Shown: positions 1 through 8,611 of the stretch, piece by piece | Layout: each line of letters starts with the position of its first letter | How positions within the stretch are numbered: the stretch's first letter is position 1 | NCBI GenBank assembly: GCA_021300475.1 | Contig: JAJTDO010000043.1 | Location: 1 to 37,127, forward strand | Direction: 5' to 3' | From: Burkholderiales bacterium | GTDB lineage: Bacteria > Pseudomonadota > Gammaproteobacteria > Burkholderiales > Burkholderiaceae_B | Length of the DNA stretch: 37,127 nt | Position numbers and translations under genes: made by a program | The notes under the pieces: generated by a model | Seen by the model: the letters and a program-made list of their open reading frames with translations, nothing else | The model's database searches: none | What the model was told of the DNA's origin: nothing

Positions 1-449
1 CTGCCCACCACCGGAAAACAATCGCTTCTTGGTTTTCTCGCAGCCGCCTTGCGCACACGCACCCTTTTTGAAACATCAACGGGCGCGCCGGTCTGGTCTT
101 CCATCAATTGCTGTATGCGGCTCATCAAGCCCTGAACATGTGGGCCCAACAAACCTGAACCCAAATCACCCAACAGGTTCTGCATGGTCAGCAAGGCGTG
201 CGCCTCTTCAGCGTTGAACCACATGCCCGGCAGGTTGTAGGTGGCCGCACCGGGTTTGACATGAAGCCGGTAACCACGCTCCATGGGGTCCCAGTCAATG
301 GGCACGTTCATGCGGTCGCGTAGGTACTCAAGGTCGCGTTTAAAAGTGGAAATGGAGACCTCCAGGGTCTCCAGAAATTGCTGGGCAGTCACAATCCGAC
401 CGCCCTGCACCATTGCTTCCATTTTATAAAAGCGTTCAATACGCTCCAT
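1..449 (-). CDS. YafY/WYL-family transcriptional regulator, C-terminus cut by window edge
   Basis: An open frame starts at the ATG at 449 (MERIERFYKMEAMV) and runs off the left edge without a stop. Residues 1-60 form a helix-turn-helix of the kind seen in YafY-type regulators, with a recognition-helix-like stretch (VSISTFKRDLEYLRDRM). The segment EEAHALLTMQNLLGDLG and the following KRVRVRK region match the linker that precedes a WYL ligand-sensing domain, which would lie outside the window. Its start is 22 nt beyond the stop of the upstream desaturase-family gene (472-1527) on the same strand, so the two may be co-transcribed and the regulator may control that gene. Family assignment is from motif pattern; the ligand is unknown. 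Confidence 0.8.
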   Translation of the reverse strand, partial: MERIERFYKMEAMVQGGRIVTAQQFLETLEVSISTFKRDLEYLRDRMNVPIDWDPMERGYRLHVKPGAATYNLPGMWFNAEEAHALLTMQNLLGDLGSGLLGPHVQGLMSRIQQLMEDQTGAPVDVSKRVRVRKAAARKPRSDCFPVVG

Positions 450-471
450 CAATGCCCCTGCTTGAAAAACT

Positions 472-1527
472 TCACGCTGCCGGCGCCACACCCCTCTCGG
501 ACCAGCGATTCGCACGCTTGAAAGTCCCAAGGTCGTTGAAACGCACGCCGTTGGCCTTCATGACTTCATGACCTACCTTCGCAGTCATTTGGCGAATATA
601 AAACGGATCGCGCACCACAAAGTGATGTATTGCGTGGGTTGAACCAAAATTAAAACAGAACAGATGCGGAATCAAAAACATCTTGTGGTTCAGCACCTGG
701 CATTGCTGCACAAAGTTGCCGTCTTCAATGTCCCCGAAATAATGCATATTGGAACTGATGAAATTAATGCTGAAAGAGCGCAGCAAATTCGGTCCGAACA
801 CCAGCACAGCCAACGTGTTTGCCAATGCTATGTTTTCGGTGACAAGCGCTGGCCACGGCACGGAGAAACCCAACAAAACAGACGCAGATTCAACCGCCCA
901 ATAAGCCACATACGCATGCCAGCTCACCCAGAAGGCAGACGCCAACGGAAAGTTGCCAATCGCACCTTTTGTGATGGCAAGTAAACGCTTCCCCTTGGGA
1001 ACCTTCAAAATACGCAACACCACCGACAATTCTAAGTCCAACATCATCAACAAGCGCAGCGGTGACATTTTTTCACCGTTGGTGATGGCACGCTCTTCCA
1101 AATCTGTCGCGGTACCGGAGTGTTTGTGATGGTGCAAATGAAGATGGCGACGTGCCCAAGGGTTAATGGTGCTGGGTCTGCAGATCCAGACCAGAACCAT
1201 CATCAGGTTGTGCATGAATTTGTTTTTGCGAAAGTACATGTAGTGAATAAGGTCGTGTTCCAATTCATGGGTAAACGACATAAACACCGCGATCACTGGA
1301 ATGGTGACATACCAAGCCAGAAAGCCCTGCAAATAGGCCCAACCCGTGCCTGCAATACCAGCCATGGAGCCCAGCAATATTGCCATGCCGATGGCATCCT
1401 GATGGGCGAGGATCGGATACTTTGCGCGAAGCCTGTCGCCTTCGGCGAAGATTGCCTGCTTGATGACAACAATTCGTTTCTGATCCTCCGCATTGATCAG
1501 ATTCTGTTTGATACGCGTGGTGCCCAT
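472..1527 (-). CDS. Fatty acid desaturase family membrane protein
   Basis: This 351-residue protein has the histidine boxes of the membrane di-iron desaturase/hydroxylase family (PF00487): HELEHDLIH at 87-95, RRHLHLHHHKHSG at about 127-138, and HAIHHF at 298-303, plus SSNMHYFGD at 258-266. Hydrophobic segments at about 45-85 and 185-250 fit a polytopic inner-membrane enzyme that oxidises acyl or related lipid chains with O2 and an external electron donor. The start ATG at 1527 has TGGAG six bases upstream. The substrate and the position of desaturation or hydroxylation cannot be read from sequence. It lies directly upstream of the WYL regulator on the same strand. Confidence 0.87.
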   Translation of the reverse strand: MGTTRIKQNLINAEDQKRIVVIKQAIFAEGDRLRAKYPILAHQDAIGMAILLGSMAGIAGTGWAYLQGFLAWYVTIPVIAVFMSFTHELEHDLIHYMYFRKNKFMHNLMMVLVWICRPSTINPWARRHLHLHHHKHSGTATDLEERAITNGEKMSPLRLLMMLDLELSVVLRILKVPKGKRLLAITKGAIGNFPLASAFWVSWHAYVAYWAVESASVLLGFSVPWPALVTENIALANTLAVLVFGPNLLRSFSINFISSNMHYFGDIEDGNFVQQCQVLNHKMFLIPHLFCFNFGSTHAIHHFVVRDPFYIRQMTAKVGHEVMKANGVRFNDLGTFKRANRWSERGVAPAA

Positions 1528-1617
1528 GCAAACTCCAAAGTAAGTGGTTCAATCAAGAAACCACAGTATGGACACAGCAGGCAGCGAACGCTTGCTCCAC
1601 GACGCCAACATCATGAC

Positions 1618-1653
1618 TTTCAGCGCCAAACAGAACGTCGCTTGGCGCTGAAA
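1618..1653 (-). terminator. Terminator-like hairpin after the N-formylglutamate amidohydrolase
   Basis: A perfect 12-bp inverted repeat (TTTCAGCGCCAA at 1618-1629 with TTGGCGCTGAAA at 1642-1653, 12-nt loop) begins 9 nt past the stop of the 1662-2420 gene on the minus strand. Position and GC-rich stem suggest a transcription terminator, but the minus-strand stem is not followed by a clear T-run, so it may only be an RNA-stabilising hairpin. Confidence 0.5.
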
Positions 1654-1661
1654 TAAACACA

Positions 1662-2420
1662 TCAGTCCGCCAGTGACATCAGCACGGTGCGAACCGCTTC
1701 CGAAATGCGTTGAAACTCAGGGGTTTTTTCTCCTGTACGCTCATCCATGTAAAGGTCTTTTCTGACTTCCAGCATCACGGACATGACCCGTGGCTCCTTT
1801 CCGTGGAAATCCGAAGGCACCACGCAGCCTGCAAACGGGTGGTTCACACCCACACTGAAGCCTTGCTGCCAAAAACCATCTTCAAGCGCATCGACCAACC
1901 AAGCTGGTGTGTGCAATTCATGCGTACCTATACAAATTTGCGGGCGTCTAGGATCTTCTGGTTTCTCATAAGGCAGCGCCTGAGATGAAAACCCGTGACC
2001 ATCCACAATCAGGCACTTGCCGTGTTTTTTCAAGCAGGCGTGTGTGAGTGCATTCAAACGTTCATGGTGGGGCTCGTACCATGTTTGCATCAGCACTCGC
2101 CGCTCGGCCGCGCTGATGGTGTGCCGCAATGCCCTGCCGTCGTGGGTACGTTCGTACACAATGCCCATACCGGCACTGGCCATGGGTTCATGCATATCTT
2201 CAGGAAAACGCTCCACATCGACCACCAGACGGCTGACATCGGCGCGAACCACCTGCAAGGATTCAAGGCTTGCGCAGAATAGATCGAACGAATGAAGATC
2301 CGCCATTAAGCGCGCCTCAGCATCAAGATCGGAAGGATCTATGCAAAATTGCGGTTTAACGGTGTCAGGAATGGCAACTGAGTCGTGAGGAATGTGAAAA
2401 ATCAACCAAGGGGGCAGCAT
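1662..2420 (-). CDS. N-formylglutamate amidohydrolase family protein
   Basis: The 252-residue protein matches the N-formylglutamate amidohydrolase/deformylase family (PF05013; HutG-like). Family elements seen are HIPHDS near the N-terminus (9-14), SRLVVDVERF at 63-72, YEPHHERL at 115-122, VDGHGF at 139-144 and NHPFAG at 193-198; the His and Asp residues are likely metal ligands. The family hydrolyses N-formyl-L-glutamate to formate and glutamate as the last step of one histidine-degradation route, but no other hut genes are in the window, so the physiological substrate is uncertain. The start at 2420 has only a weak purine-rich ribosome-binding region (AAGAAAG). Confidence 0.87.
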   Translation of the reverse strand: MLPPWLIFHIPHDSVAIPDTVKPQFCIDPSDLDAEARLMADLHSFDLFCASLESLQVVRADVSRLVVDVERFPEDMHEPMASAGMGIVYERTHDGRALRHTISAAERRVLMQTWYEPHHERLNALTHACLKKHGKCLIVDGHGFSSQALPYEKPEDPRRPQICIGTHELHTPAWLVDALEDGFWQQGFSVGVNHPFAGCVVPSDFHGKEPRVMSVMLEVRKDLYMDERTGEKTPEFQRISEAVRTVLMSLAD

Positions 2421-2717
2421 AAATACAACGCTTTCTTAATGCACAGCATTTCAGTAATAAAGGGAAAATCATTCGTTTTATTGCATCGAAACATGGCTGA
2501 CGGCCCGTAAGCGCGTCTATTTTTTTATGTTTTCGGAAATTCAATGTCGTAAAAACAGAATAATGTGCCCATCGCTCACAGCGTGAGCGATGAAAACTGA
2601 GGCGAAGCTTGCAACGCAAAAAGAAAAAAGCCAACGTTTTTAATTACTTGAAGTTTAAAACCTCAAGCATTTTCTAGTTAATTATTTTACAAATAAAGAT
2701 CAATAAAATATCACCAA
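2421..2717. other. AT-rich intergenic region with a perfect palindrome
   Basis: No gene-like frame was recognised in this stretch of just under 300 bases, apart from minor overlapping shadow frames. It holds a perfect 10-bp inverted repeat, CATCGCTCAC (2570-2579) with its complement at 2583-2592, separated by only three bases. Neither strand has a T-run after the stem, so it is not a canonical intrinsic terminator. It may end the 2718-3029 transcript or be a protein-binding site. Confidence 0.5.
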
Positions 2718-3029
2718 TCAACGTAAGAAGAGGTCAGATGTTTCAGAGGCGGACAGCGGGCGCTTGCGCTGTGGGAGTTCAGAGACCGCTGCAGCGGGCT
2801 CGTTAGCCTGCGGACCAGCGCTCGGTGCCAAACCCAATGAGGCCGGAGCGCCTGTGGCCGGTTCAGCTTTTATTGACGACTCGGATGGAAACGGTACCGC
2901 TGGCATCACGGCACCTTCAATGTCTGAAAATGTAACGTGGTACATCAGTTCCGCCTGTGCAGCCCCCGCAAAAACGGTACCTGTGGACGCTAAAATCAAG
3001 GAAGCAATGGTTCTGCAAATGGTTTTCAT
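2718..3029 (-). CDS. Small exported Ala/Pro-rich protein of unknown function
   Basis: I do not recognise this 103-residue protein. It begins with a clear Sec signal peptide: Lys/Arg near the start, a hydrophobic core, then AGAAQA as a probable cleavage site near residue 26. The mature part is short, rich in Ala, Pro and Ser, and probably disordered, ending in QRKRPLSASETSDLFLR. GGAGG lies about 11 bases before the ATG. It stands alone between a non-coding stretch and the divergent DUF1653 gene. Confidence 0.6.
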   Translation of the reverse strand: MKTICRTIASLILASTGTVFAGAAQAELMYHVTFSDIEGAVMPAVPFPSESSIKAEPATGAPASLGLAPSAGPQANEPAAAVSELPQRKRPLSASETSDLFLR

Positions 3030-3169
3030 GAAGCGGCTGTCCTCCGTGTGGTTGAAGTTCTATTGCATCAGATCACAAAGTGGTATTTAAACATTGGAAA
3101 TAATCATTCATATTTAGAAAAAGACACCCAAGCATAGGCTTCTTCTCCCATTTAAAGAGTAAAACCACG

Positions 3170-3445
3170 ATGAACCAAAGAACTCGACCGGAAAACAACG
3201 AGGAAAAAATACAAGCCGCGCTAAAAATTGCGTCTGAATTTCCCCATGGCCTGTATCAGCACTACAAAGGTGGTTTTTACACAACGCTGAGCATTGCGAT
3301 TGAAGAGGCCAGCGTTCAAGCCGTGGTGGTGTACCGCTCCCATGAAAACGGGGCACTTTGGACCCGACCTTGGACAGAGTTCACCCGCTCAATTGAGATA
3401 GGGGGACAGCAACAGCCCCGCTTTCGCAGGGTCGAAAACCTGTAA
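3170..3445 (+). CDS. DUF1653 domain protein
   Basis: The 91-residue protein has the DUF1653 (PF07866) pattern: LYQHYKGGFYTTLSIA at 28-43, VVVYRSHENGALWTRPWTEF at 52-71, and a closing PRFRRV. These small cytoplasmic proteins are widespread and of unknown function, probably a compact beta-barrel-like fold. The first 20 residues are polar and not part of the domain. No strong ribosome-binding site precedes the ATG. It is followed after about 100 bases by yegD on the same strand. Confidence 0.82.
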   Translation: MNQRTRPENNEEKIQAALKIASEFPHGLYQHYKGGFYTTLSIAIEEASVQAVVVYRSHENGALWTRPWTEFTRSIEIGGQQQPRFRRVENL

Positions 3446-3548
3446 CGGGTGAATTCGGGGAAGAAGCGGGTCCGAGGTGCTATGCTTTCGGGTTTTCCGC
3501 GGCATCAACCCTATTTCCTCAATGCAGAATTGAGACCGGAGGCATTTC

Positions 3549-5006
3549 TTGGCTGTACTTGGCATTGATTTTGGAACCTCAAACTGCGCTGCCTACGTTG
3601 CAGATGCAAACGGGCAAATTACAGGGGTTCCGCTGGAGGGTGACGACCTCTTGTTGCCTTCCGTTATCTTTACGGCACGCCGTGAAGTGGCGGCCAAGCA
3701 GATTGAGGCCAACGAGTTTTCACGCAGGCTACGCAGCGCCCGCGCTGATCAGGCCAAACTCGCCCGCAATGGCGGCAGCGCCATCGACGAACAAACTCTC
3801 GCACGCAGCATTGAAGCCGCGATGCGACGTGAGGCGCTCGAAGAAGCCGACAAAAAATACTGGGACCAAACCTTTTTCTCGATGATGCAAGACGGTCAAG
3901 CCGTGATGTTCGGCAGCCCGGCGCTGGCGGCCTACCTGGCAGACCCCTTGAGCGGCGCCTTGGTGAAATCGCCAAAGTCTTTTTTGGGCAGCGACCTCAG
4001 CGATGAATATGTGTCCTATTTCGAGGGTGTCATCACCCAGATGCTCTCCCACATCTTGCGCAAGGCAGAAGCGCTGGTTAAAAAAGAAATTACCCAGGCT
4101 GTCATAGGGCGCCCTGTTACCTACCACGGCACGCGAGGCCAGGAAGGCAACAACCAGGCGGTAAACGTGATGGAAAAGGCCTGTAAAACCGTGGGCTTCC
4201 AGCAAGTGGAATTCGTCATGGAGCCGCTTGCCGCTGCGCTGGAGTATGAAAGCGGAATCACCAAAGACACGCTGGTGTTGGTGGTGGACATTGGCGGAGG
4301 CACCACCGATTGCGCCTTGGTGCAACTCGGTCCGAACAGGCGGCTTGCCAACCGGCGGGACAGCGATGTACTGGGCTACTCGGGCGATCGCATTGGCGGA
4401 ACAGACTTCGATCAAGCGCTGGCCTGGCACAGCTTTATGCCCCTTCTGGGCAAAGACGCCATGACAAAAAAGAAATTGCCGATTCCCTACGGTATTTTGA
4501 TGGATGCCATCTCAACCCGCGACATGCCGGCACAATTGCGTTTCAGAAGTGCGGCGCACCGCATCGAACAAATGATCAGGGAGGCGCAAGATCCAGAATT
4601 GCTGACCCGCCTGCTGATCTTGCATGAAAACCAGTACCAACATCGGCTGATCAACAGCGCTGAACAAACAAAAATCCAGCTGACTCGACAAGCGGTTTGC
4701 ACAGCGCCGCTGGACTACCTTGAAGCGTCGCTGGAACTTGAAGTCTCGGCGCAGGATTTCTCCCGGGCTTCTGACCGGGCCATTGCAAAAATCAAGGACA
4801 TCGTAGGAGAAGTACTCAAAACAACCGGCGCCAAACCTGATACGGTGTTCATCACTGGTGGCATGGGTATGTCGCCTGTGGTGCAAGGCAGCCTGCGCCA
4901 ACTGTTTGCGGACAACACGCGCATTGAAGTGGGCGACATGTTGGGCTCTGTGGGCAAAGGGCTTGGTTTGTGCGCCATGAATTTATTGAACCGGTCTGCC
5001 ACCTGA
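3549..5006 (+). CDS. yegD: Hsp70-family protein YegD
   Basis: The 485-residue protein has the actin/Hsp70 ATPase fold: phosphate-1 motif IDFGTSN at 6-12, phosphate-2 motif VVDIGGGTTD at 245-254, and an adenosine-type motif ITGGMGMSP near 440. It lacks the separate peptide-binding lid of DnaK, as do YegD proteins, which are Hsp70-like proteins with poorly defined clients. The start is a TTG at 3549, chosen because GGAGG sits at 3538-3542 with a 6-base spacing and because MAVLGIDFGTSN is the usual N-terminus. A membrane-protein gene follows after 23 bases. Confidence 0.88.
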   Translation: MAVLGIDFGTSNCAAYVADANGQITGVPLEGDDLLLPSVIFTARREVAAKQIEANEFSRRLRSARADQAKLARNGGSAIDEQTLARSIEAAMRREALEEADKKYWDQTFFSMMQDGQAVMFGSPALAAYLADPLSGALVKSPKSFLGSDLSDEYVSYFEGVITQMLSHILRKAEALVKKEITQAVIGRPVTYHGTRGQEGNNQAVNVMEKACKTVGFQQVEFVMEPLAAALEYESGITKDTLVLVVDIGGGTTDCALVQLGPNRRLANRRDSDVLGYSGDRIGGTDFDQALAWHSFMPLLGKDAMTKKKLPIPYGILMDAISTRDMPAQLRFRSAAHRIEQMIREAQDPELLTRLLILHENQYQHRLINSAEQTKIQLTRQAVCTAPLDYLEASLELEVSAQDFSRASDRAIAKIKDIVGEVLKTTGAKPDTVFITGGMGMSPVVQGSLRQLFADNTRIEVGDMLGSVGKGLGLCAMNLLNRSAT

Positions 5007-5029
5007 CCACACTTTCACACCAAGCCACC

Positions 5030-5368
5030 ATGAATCCAATGACAGACCTCCAGACAAGCAACAACAGAAATTTTGTGTTGGTGACCTATGTGTTATTTGC
5101 GATTGGCGTTTTCACCGGCGGTATTTTCACGTTGGTGGGCGTCATCATGGCTTACGTCAAAAGAGCAGACTGCGCCGGCACCTATCTCGAAACCCACACC
5201 CAGTGGCTGATCAGCACGTTTTGGTGGGGCATGCTGTGGTATGTGCTTTCTGGTTTGACCGTGTTTATAGGCATCGGCTTTGTCGGCTTTTTTATAACAA
5301 GTCTCTGGTATCTCTACCGCATCATCAAAGGTATTGTAAGGTTCGCAGATTCGCGCGCCGTGGTGTGA
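5030..5368 (+). CDS. COG3671-type small inner-membrane protein
   Basis: The 112-residue protein is strongly hydrophobic, with membrane segments at about 15-40 and 58-98. The pattern IMAYVKRADCAGTYLETHTQW, then TFWWGMLW, then WYLYRIIKGIVRF resembles a conserved small membrane protein family (COG3671/DUF4870-like) of unknown function. The ATG at 5030 is preferred over an in-frame ATG further upstream at 4970 that lies inside yegD; a second candidate start is 5039. It follows yegD by 23 bases and may be in the same transcript. Confidence 0.78.
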   Translation: MNPMTDLQTSNNRNFVLVTYVLFAIGVFTGGIFTLVGVIMAYVKRADCAGTYLETHTQWLISTFWWGMLWYVLSGLTVFIGIGFVGFFITSLWYLYRIIKGIVRFADSRAVV

Positions 5369-5476
5369 CATCGCCAAGGTGCTCCAGGAAACAACCCGGA
5401 ACGCAGCGCTGACGTAATATGGTTTCCATTGATGCAAAGCGCATCACAACCTCAATACGTTCAAGAGGGAAACACC

Positions 5477-6205
5477 ATGTGCGGACGCTACGCCCTGGAA
5501 GGGCCTCTCAGTAAAATTGCGGAGTTTTTTCATGCCACTGTGCATGAGGGAACCGAATTCACCAGCAGTTGGAACATCGCCCCAACGGCCTCGGTGCCGG
5601 TGGTTAGAATCAACCGGGCGGGCGAGCGGGTTGTTATCAATCACCGTTGGGGGCTGATACCGCATTGGGCTGGCGAAGAAGGCATCAGCCTGAACCTCTA
5701 CAACGCCAGAGGCGAAACCATCGCAGAAAAGCCCGCTTTCCGAACCTCATTTAAAAGAACACGCTGTTTGATTCCTGCCAGCGGCTATTACGAATGGCAA
5801 GCACCGGTACAGGGGGGCAATACCCGCAAACAACCCTATTACATTTCTCCAGCGGTCTCTGGAATCCAGACAAGCCAGCAGACCAGTTCAAACGAGAAAC
5901 CCGCCTATTTCGCCATGGCCGGCGTGTGCGATCAGTGGGCCTCTCCCAGAGGCGAAATGATCATGTCATTTGCCATCATCACCACCGAAGCCTCAGATCC
6001 AATTGCCTACATCCACCAACGCATGCCGGTCATGTTGGAGGAAAAAAACTGGTCGGTGTGGCTTGACCCGGAAAACCACGCCATTGAAACACTCACACCG
6101 ATGCTACAGTCAAGCAAGCAAGTTCAGGCGTGGCCTGTGAGCCTTGCGGTCAGTGCCGCGGGGCGGAACAGGCGAGACGCGGCCGATCTTGTTCAGGCAA
6201 TCTGA
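5477..6205 (+). CDS. SRAP domain protein (YedK/HMCES family)
   Basis: The 242-residue protein belongs to the SRAP family, which shields abasic sites in single-stranded DNA by forming a covalent thiazolidine crosslink through its N-terminal cysteine. The catalytic set is visible: Cys2 (MCGRYAL, needing removal of Met1), Asn76 in YNARGE, Glu106 in GYYEW and His180 in HQRMPV, plus RWGLIPHW at 57-64. The start at 5477 rather than the upstream in-frame ATG at 5429 is required to put Cys at position 2, and it is preceded by AGAGGG. No SOS box was recognised upstream. Confidence 0.92.
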   Translation: MCGRYALEGPLSKIAEFFHATVHEGTEFTSSWNIAPTASVPVVRINRAGERVVINHRWGLIPHWAGEEGISLNLYNARGETIAEKPAFRTSFKRTRCLIPASGYYEWQAPVQGGNTRKQPYYISPAVSGIQTSQQTSSNEKPAYFAMAGVCDQWASPRGEMIMSFAIITTEASDPIAYIHQRMPVMLEEKNWSVWLDPENHAIETLTPMLQSSKQVQAWPVSLAVSAAGRNRRDAADLVQAI

Positions 6206-6309
6206 CCCTCTTTGGTAAGTAATCAATTTTGAGAAATTGAAACATTTTGTAATCCATCTGTGCGGGCGCGCACCTAGACTGTGCATTGAGCCAATAAGAA
6301 CGCAGCCAG

Positions 6310-8598
6310 ATGTCGAAAAACGCCCCCCTGTTTTTGTCCCGAAGCCGTATTTTCGTATTATTCGGGTTAATCAGTCTGGCACCTGCAACCTCATTTTCAA
6401 CAGAACTGCTGCAACGGGAAATCAACCGTGCCGACGGTTTTTCTTCCCTGAGCAAAGAATTTTCCAGCGACTACAAACTGACCGATGTTCAAGTGGCGGT
6501 GAAACAATGTCTGGAATTGCTCTCAAGCAGCAAGTTTCAAGAAGCCTCAAAGCGCTGTAACGCAGCACTTCAACTAGAGCCCAGCAATTCGCGCCTGCAG
6601 ATGCTCAATGGCTTGGTTTATCACATTCAATCGCTCGATGGCGACTCAGAAAAGTCCGACCTCGCGGAACAAGGCTACAAACTGGCCCTTCAATTTGATT
6701 CCTCAAACTGGCAGGCCCACTACTTTTTAGGCTCACTGTATTTTGAACAAAAGAAATACAGCAAGGCGCAAGACTCCTTTTCTGAAGCCCTGATGTTTGA
6801 AGCCAACGACATGGAATCCTTGGTCGGGCTTGCCGCAGCGTCCTACTATGCCAAAGACCCAGCAACTGCGGCTAGCGCTTTAAAGCGCGTAACGGCCGAA
6901 AACATGGAAAGTATTGACGTTATTCGGCTTGCAACTGTTGTGTATGCAGCGGTGGGCGATGAAGAAACGTCCCGCCAATGGCTTGAAAAGGCAAGGACCA
7001 AGGGCTTGCGCCCTGCTCAAATCAAGCAACTGGAAGACAGGGTTGCGCACTGGGGCAGGTTGCACCGGTCTGCGCAAGCCAGCGCTGGCTCGAAAGCGCA
7101 GAAAATGACAGTTCAATTTGACGGTGGCGGTTTTGGCGCACCTGCAGGCGGCGGCTTTGGTGGAGGTGGCTTTGGTGCCCCTGCTGCAGGTGGCTTCGGT
7201 GGCGGCGGTTTTGGTGCACCCGCTGCAGGCGGCTTCGGTGGAGGAGGATTCGGTGGTGGTGGCGGATTCGGTGGCGGCATGGGTGGGCCTCAAATGCCCC
7301 CGGCCAGCAACAGAATGGTGTTGCTTGACGTTGTTATGCTAAAGACTGAAGACACGATTGCAACGCGCAAAGGCGTGAACCTACTGAGTTCACTGAGTCT
7401 GCAATTCGGCGGCTACAGCAAAATGAAAGAGCGCATTGAGACCAATAAACTCGACAGTTCGAGTTCCGATACCACTACCATTACCCGCGCCATCAGCGTG
7501 CCTGCCCTCACCTATTCATTGAACATTGCAAACTCAAATTCAAATTTGAATGAGGTGCTGGCAAGGCCTACCATTGCAGCGCTCGACGGGGTGAGATCAG
7601 AATTTTTCTCTGGAACAGAACTTAATGCGGCCGCTGTCACGTCCAGTAATACAGTGGGTGGCGGCTCAATTTCGGTGCAAAAGGAAATTGGCGTGAAACT
7701 GGGGGTCACCCCGTTTTTCTTGTCAGACAACAAAGTGCGTCTTTCCGTAGATGCGCTGAGAACCTTTATCAAACCACCCAGCACAGACATCAATTTCACA
7801 TTCAAAATTGAAACCTCGAAAATCAGCGTCACCTCCAACGTGGTGCTTGAATTTGGTGAGACACTGGTCTTGGGCGGTTTAAGCGAAAAGGAAACCTCGC
7901 GCATTCGCGATGGTGTTCCGGTGTTGCAGGACATTCCCGGCTTGCAGTACTTTTTTTCTCGGCAAGACACCTCTGATTTTCAGCGCTCTGTCATTATGCT
8001 GATAACACCGCGAGACCCCTACTACACTTACCGCCCCGACTTTAACAACGAGTTGGACGAACCTGAACCCAACTCAGCGCCGGCAAACAACAACGGCAAA
8101 CCCATGGGAGCGCCCAGTGGCTTTGGTGCTGCGCCTGCCGCGCCGGTATTTGGTGGTGCTCCTGCAGCGGCTCCTGTGTTTGGAGGAGCTCCCGGAGGCT
8201 TTGGTGCTGCGCCTGCCGCACCGGTGTTTGGAGGTGCCCCTGCAGCGGCCCCTGTGTTTGGCGCTGCGCCACCAGCAGTTGCGGCTGCGCCAGTGTTCGG
8301 AGAGGCTCCTCAAGCAGCGGCGGCACCGGAAGGTAACAACCCGTTTTTGCAACCCAAGGCAAACGAACAAGCAGCGCCAGTGGTCAAACCTAGAATCAAC
8401 AGGCCCACACGGCAGTTAAGAGCCCGTTACGGCGATTGGTTCGAGCCTTATCCAACTCTCGAATCGGTGTTTAACCATTTGGGAAAAACCACGCTGTACC
8501 GCGAATTCAGAACAGGTGATGTGACGCTGGAAAGATGGGACAGACAAAGTTCGACCTATGAGCGTCTGCGGCAATCGCTGGACTTTCTGTTCTATTGA
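6310..8598 (+). CDS. TPR-secretin outer-membrane protein with Gly-rich and Ala/Pro-rich repeat tracts
   Basis: The 762-residue protein has, in order: a signal-like N-terminus (about 10-30), a TPR-like helical region (about 60-245), a Gly-rich tract with recurring GGFGAPAAGG (271-326), a secretin domain (about 335-568), an Ala/Pro-rich tract with recurring VFGGAPAAAP (600-665), and a charged C-terminal region (about 690-762). The secretin domain (PF00263-like) shows LARPTIAALDG, VKLGVTPFF, LVLGGL and the signature VPVLQDIPGLQYFF at 536-549. Secretins form gated outer-membrane rings in type II/III secretion, type IV pili and phage export. None of the usual partners (ATPase, platform protein, pilins) is nearby. 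It leads a tight plus-strand operon. The replacement of N domains by TPRs and the two repeat tracts are unusual. Confidence 0.87.
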   Translation: MSKNAPLFLSRSRIFVLFGLISLAPATSFSTELLQREINRADGFSSLSKEFSSDYKLTDVQVAVKQCLELLSSSKFQEASKRCNAALQLEPSNSRLQMLNGLVYHIQSLDGDSEKSDLAEQGYKLALQFDSSNWQAHYFLGSLYFEQKKYSKAQDSFSEALMFEANDMESLVGLAAASYYAKDPATAASALKRVTAENMESIDVIRLATVVYAAVGDEETSRQWLEKARTKGLRPAQIKQLEDRVAHWGRLHRSAQASAGSKAQKMTVQFDGGGFGAPAGGGFGGGGFGAPAAGGFGGGGFGAPAAGGFGGGGFGGGGGFGGGMGGPQMPPASNRMVLLDVVMLKTEDTIATRKGVNLLSSLSLQFGGYSKMKERIETNKLDSSSSDTTTITRAISVPALTYSLNIANSNSNLNEVLARPTIAALDGVRSEFFSGTELNAAAVTSSNTVGGGSISVQKEIGVKLGVTPFFLSDNKVRLSVDALRTFIKPPSTDINFTFKIETSKISVTSNVVLEFGETLVLGGLSEKETSRIRDGVPVLQDIPGLQYFFSRQDTSDFQRSVIMLITPRDPYYTYRPDFNNELDEPEPNSAPANNNGKPMGAPSGFGAAPAAPVFGGAPAAAPVFGGAPGGFGAAPAAPVFGGAPAAAPVFGAAPPAVAAAPVFGEAPQAAAAPEGNNPFLQPKANEQAAPVVKPRINRPTRQLRARYGDWFEPYPTLESVFNHLGKTTLYREFRTGDVTLERWDRQSSTYERLRQSLDFLFY

Positions 8599-8611
8599 AA
8601 GACATGCCGAG

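Noticed and set aside
3729-4430. A 233-codon minus-strand frame within yegD
   Set aside because: It is antisense to a conserved Hsp70-like gene and has no family resemblance or ribosome-binding site.
7120-7290. Tandem GGTGGCGG-like repeats as a satellite or CRISPR-like array
   Set aside because: They encode the in-frame Gly-rich tract of the secretin and have no unique spacers.
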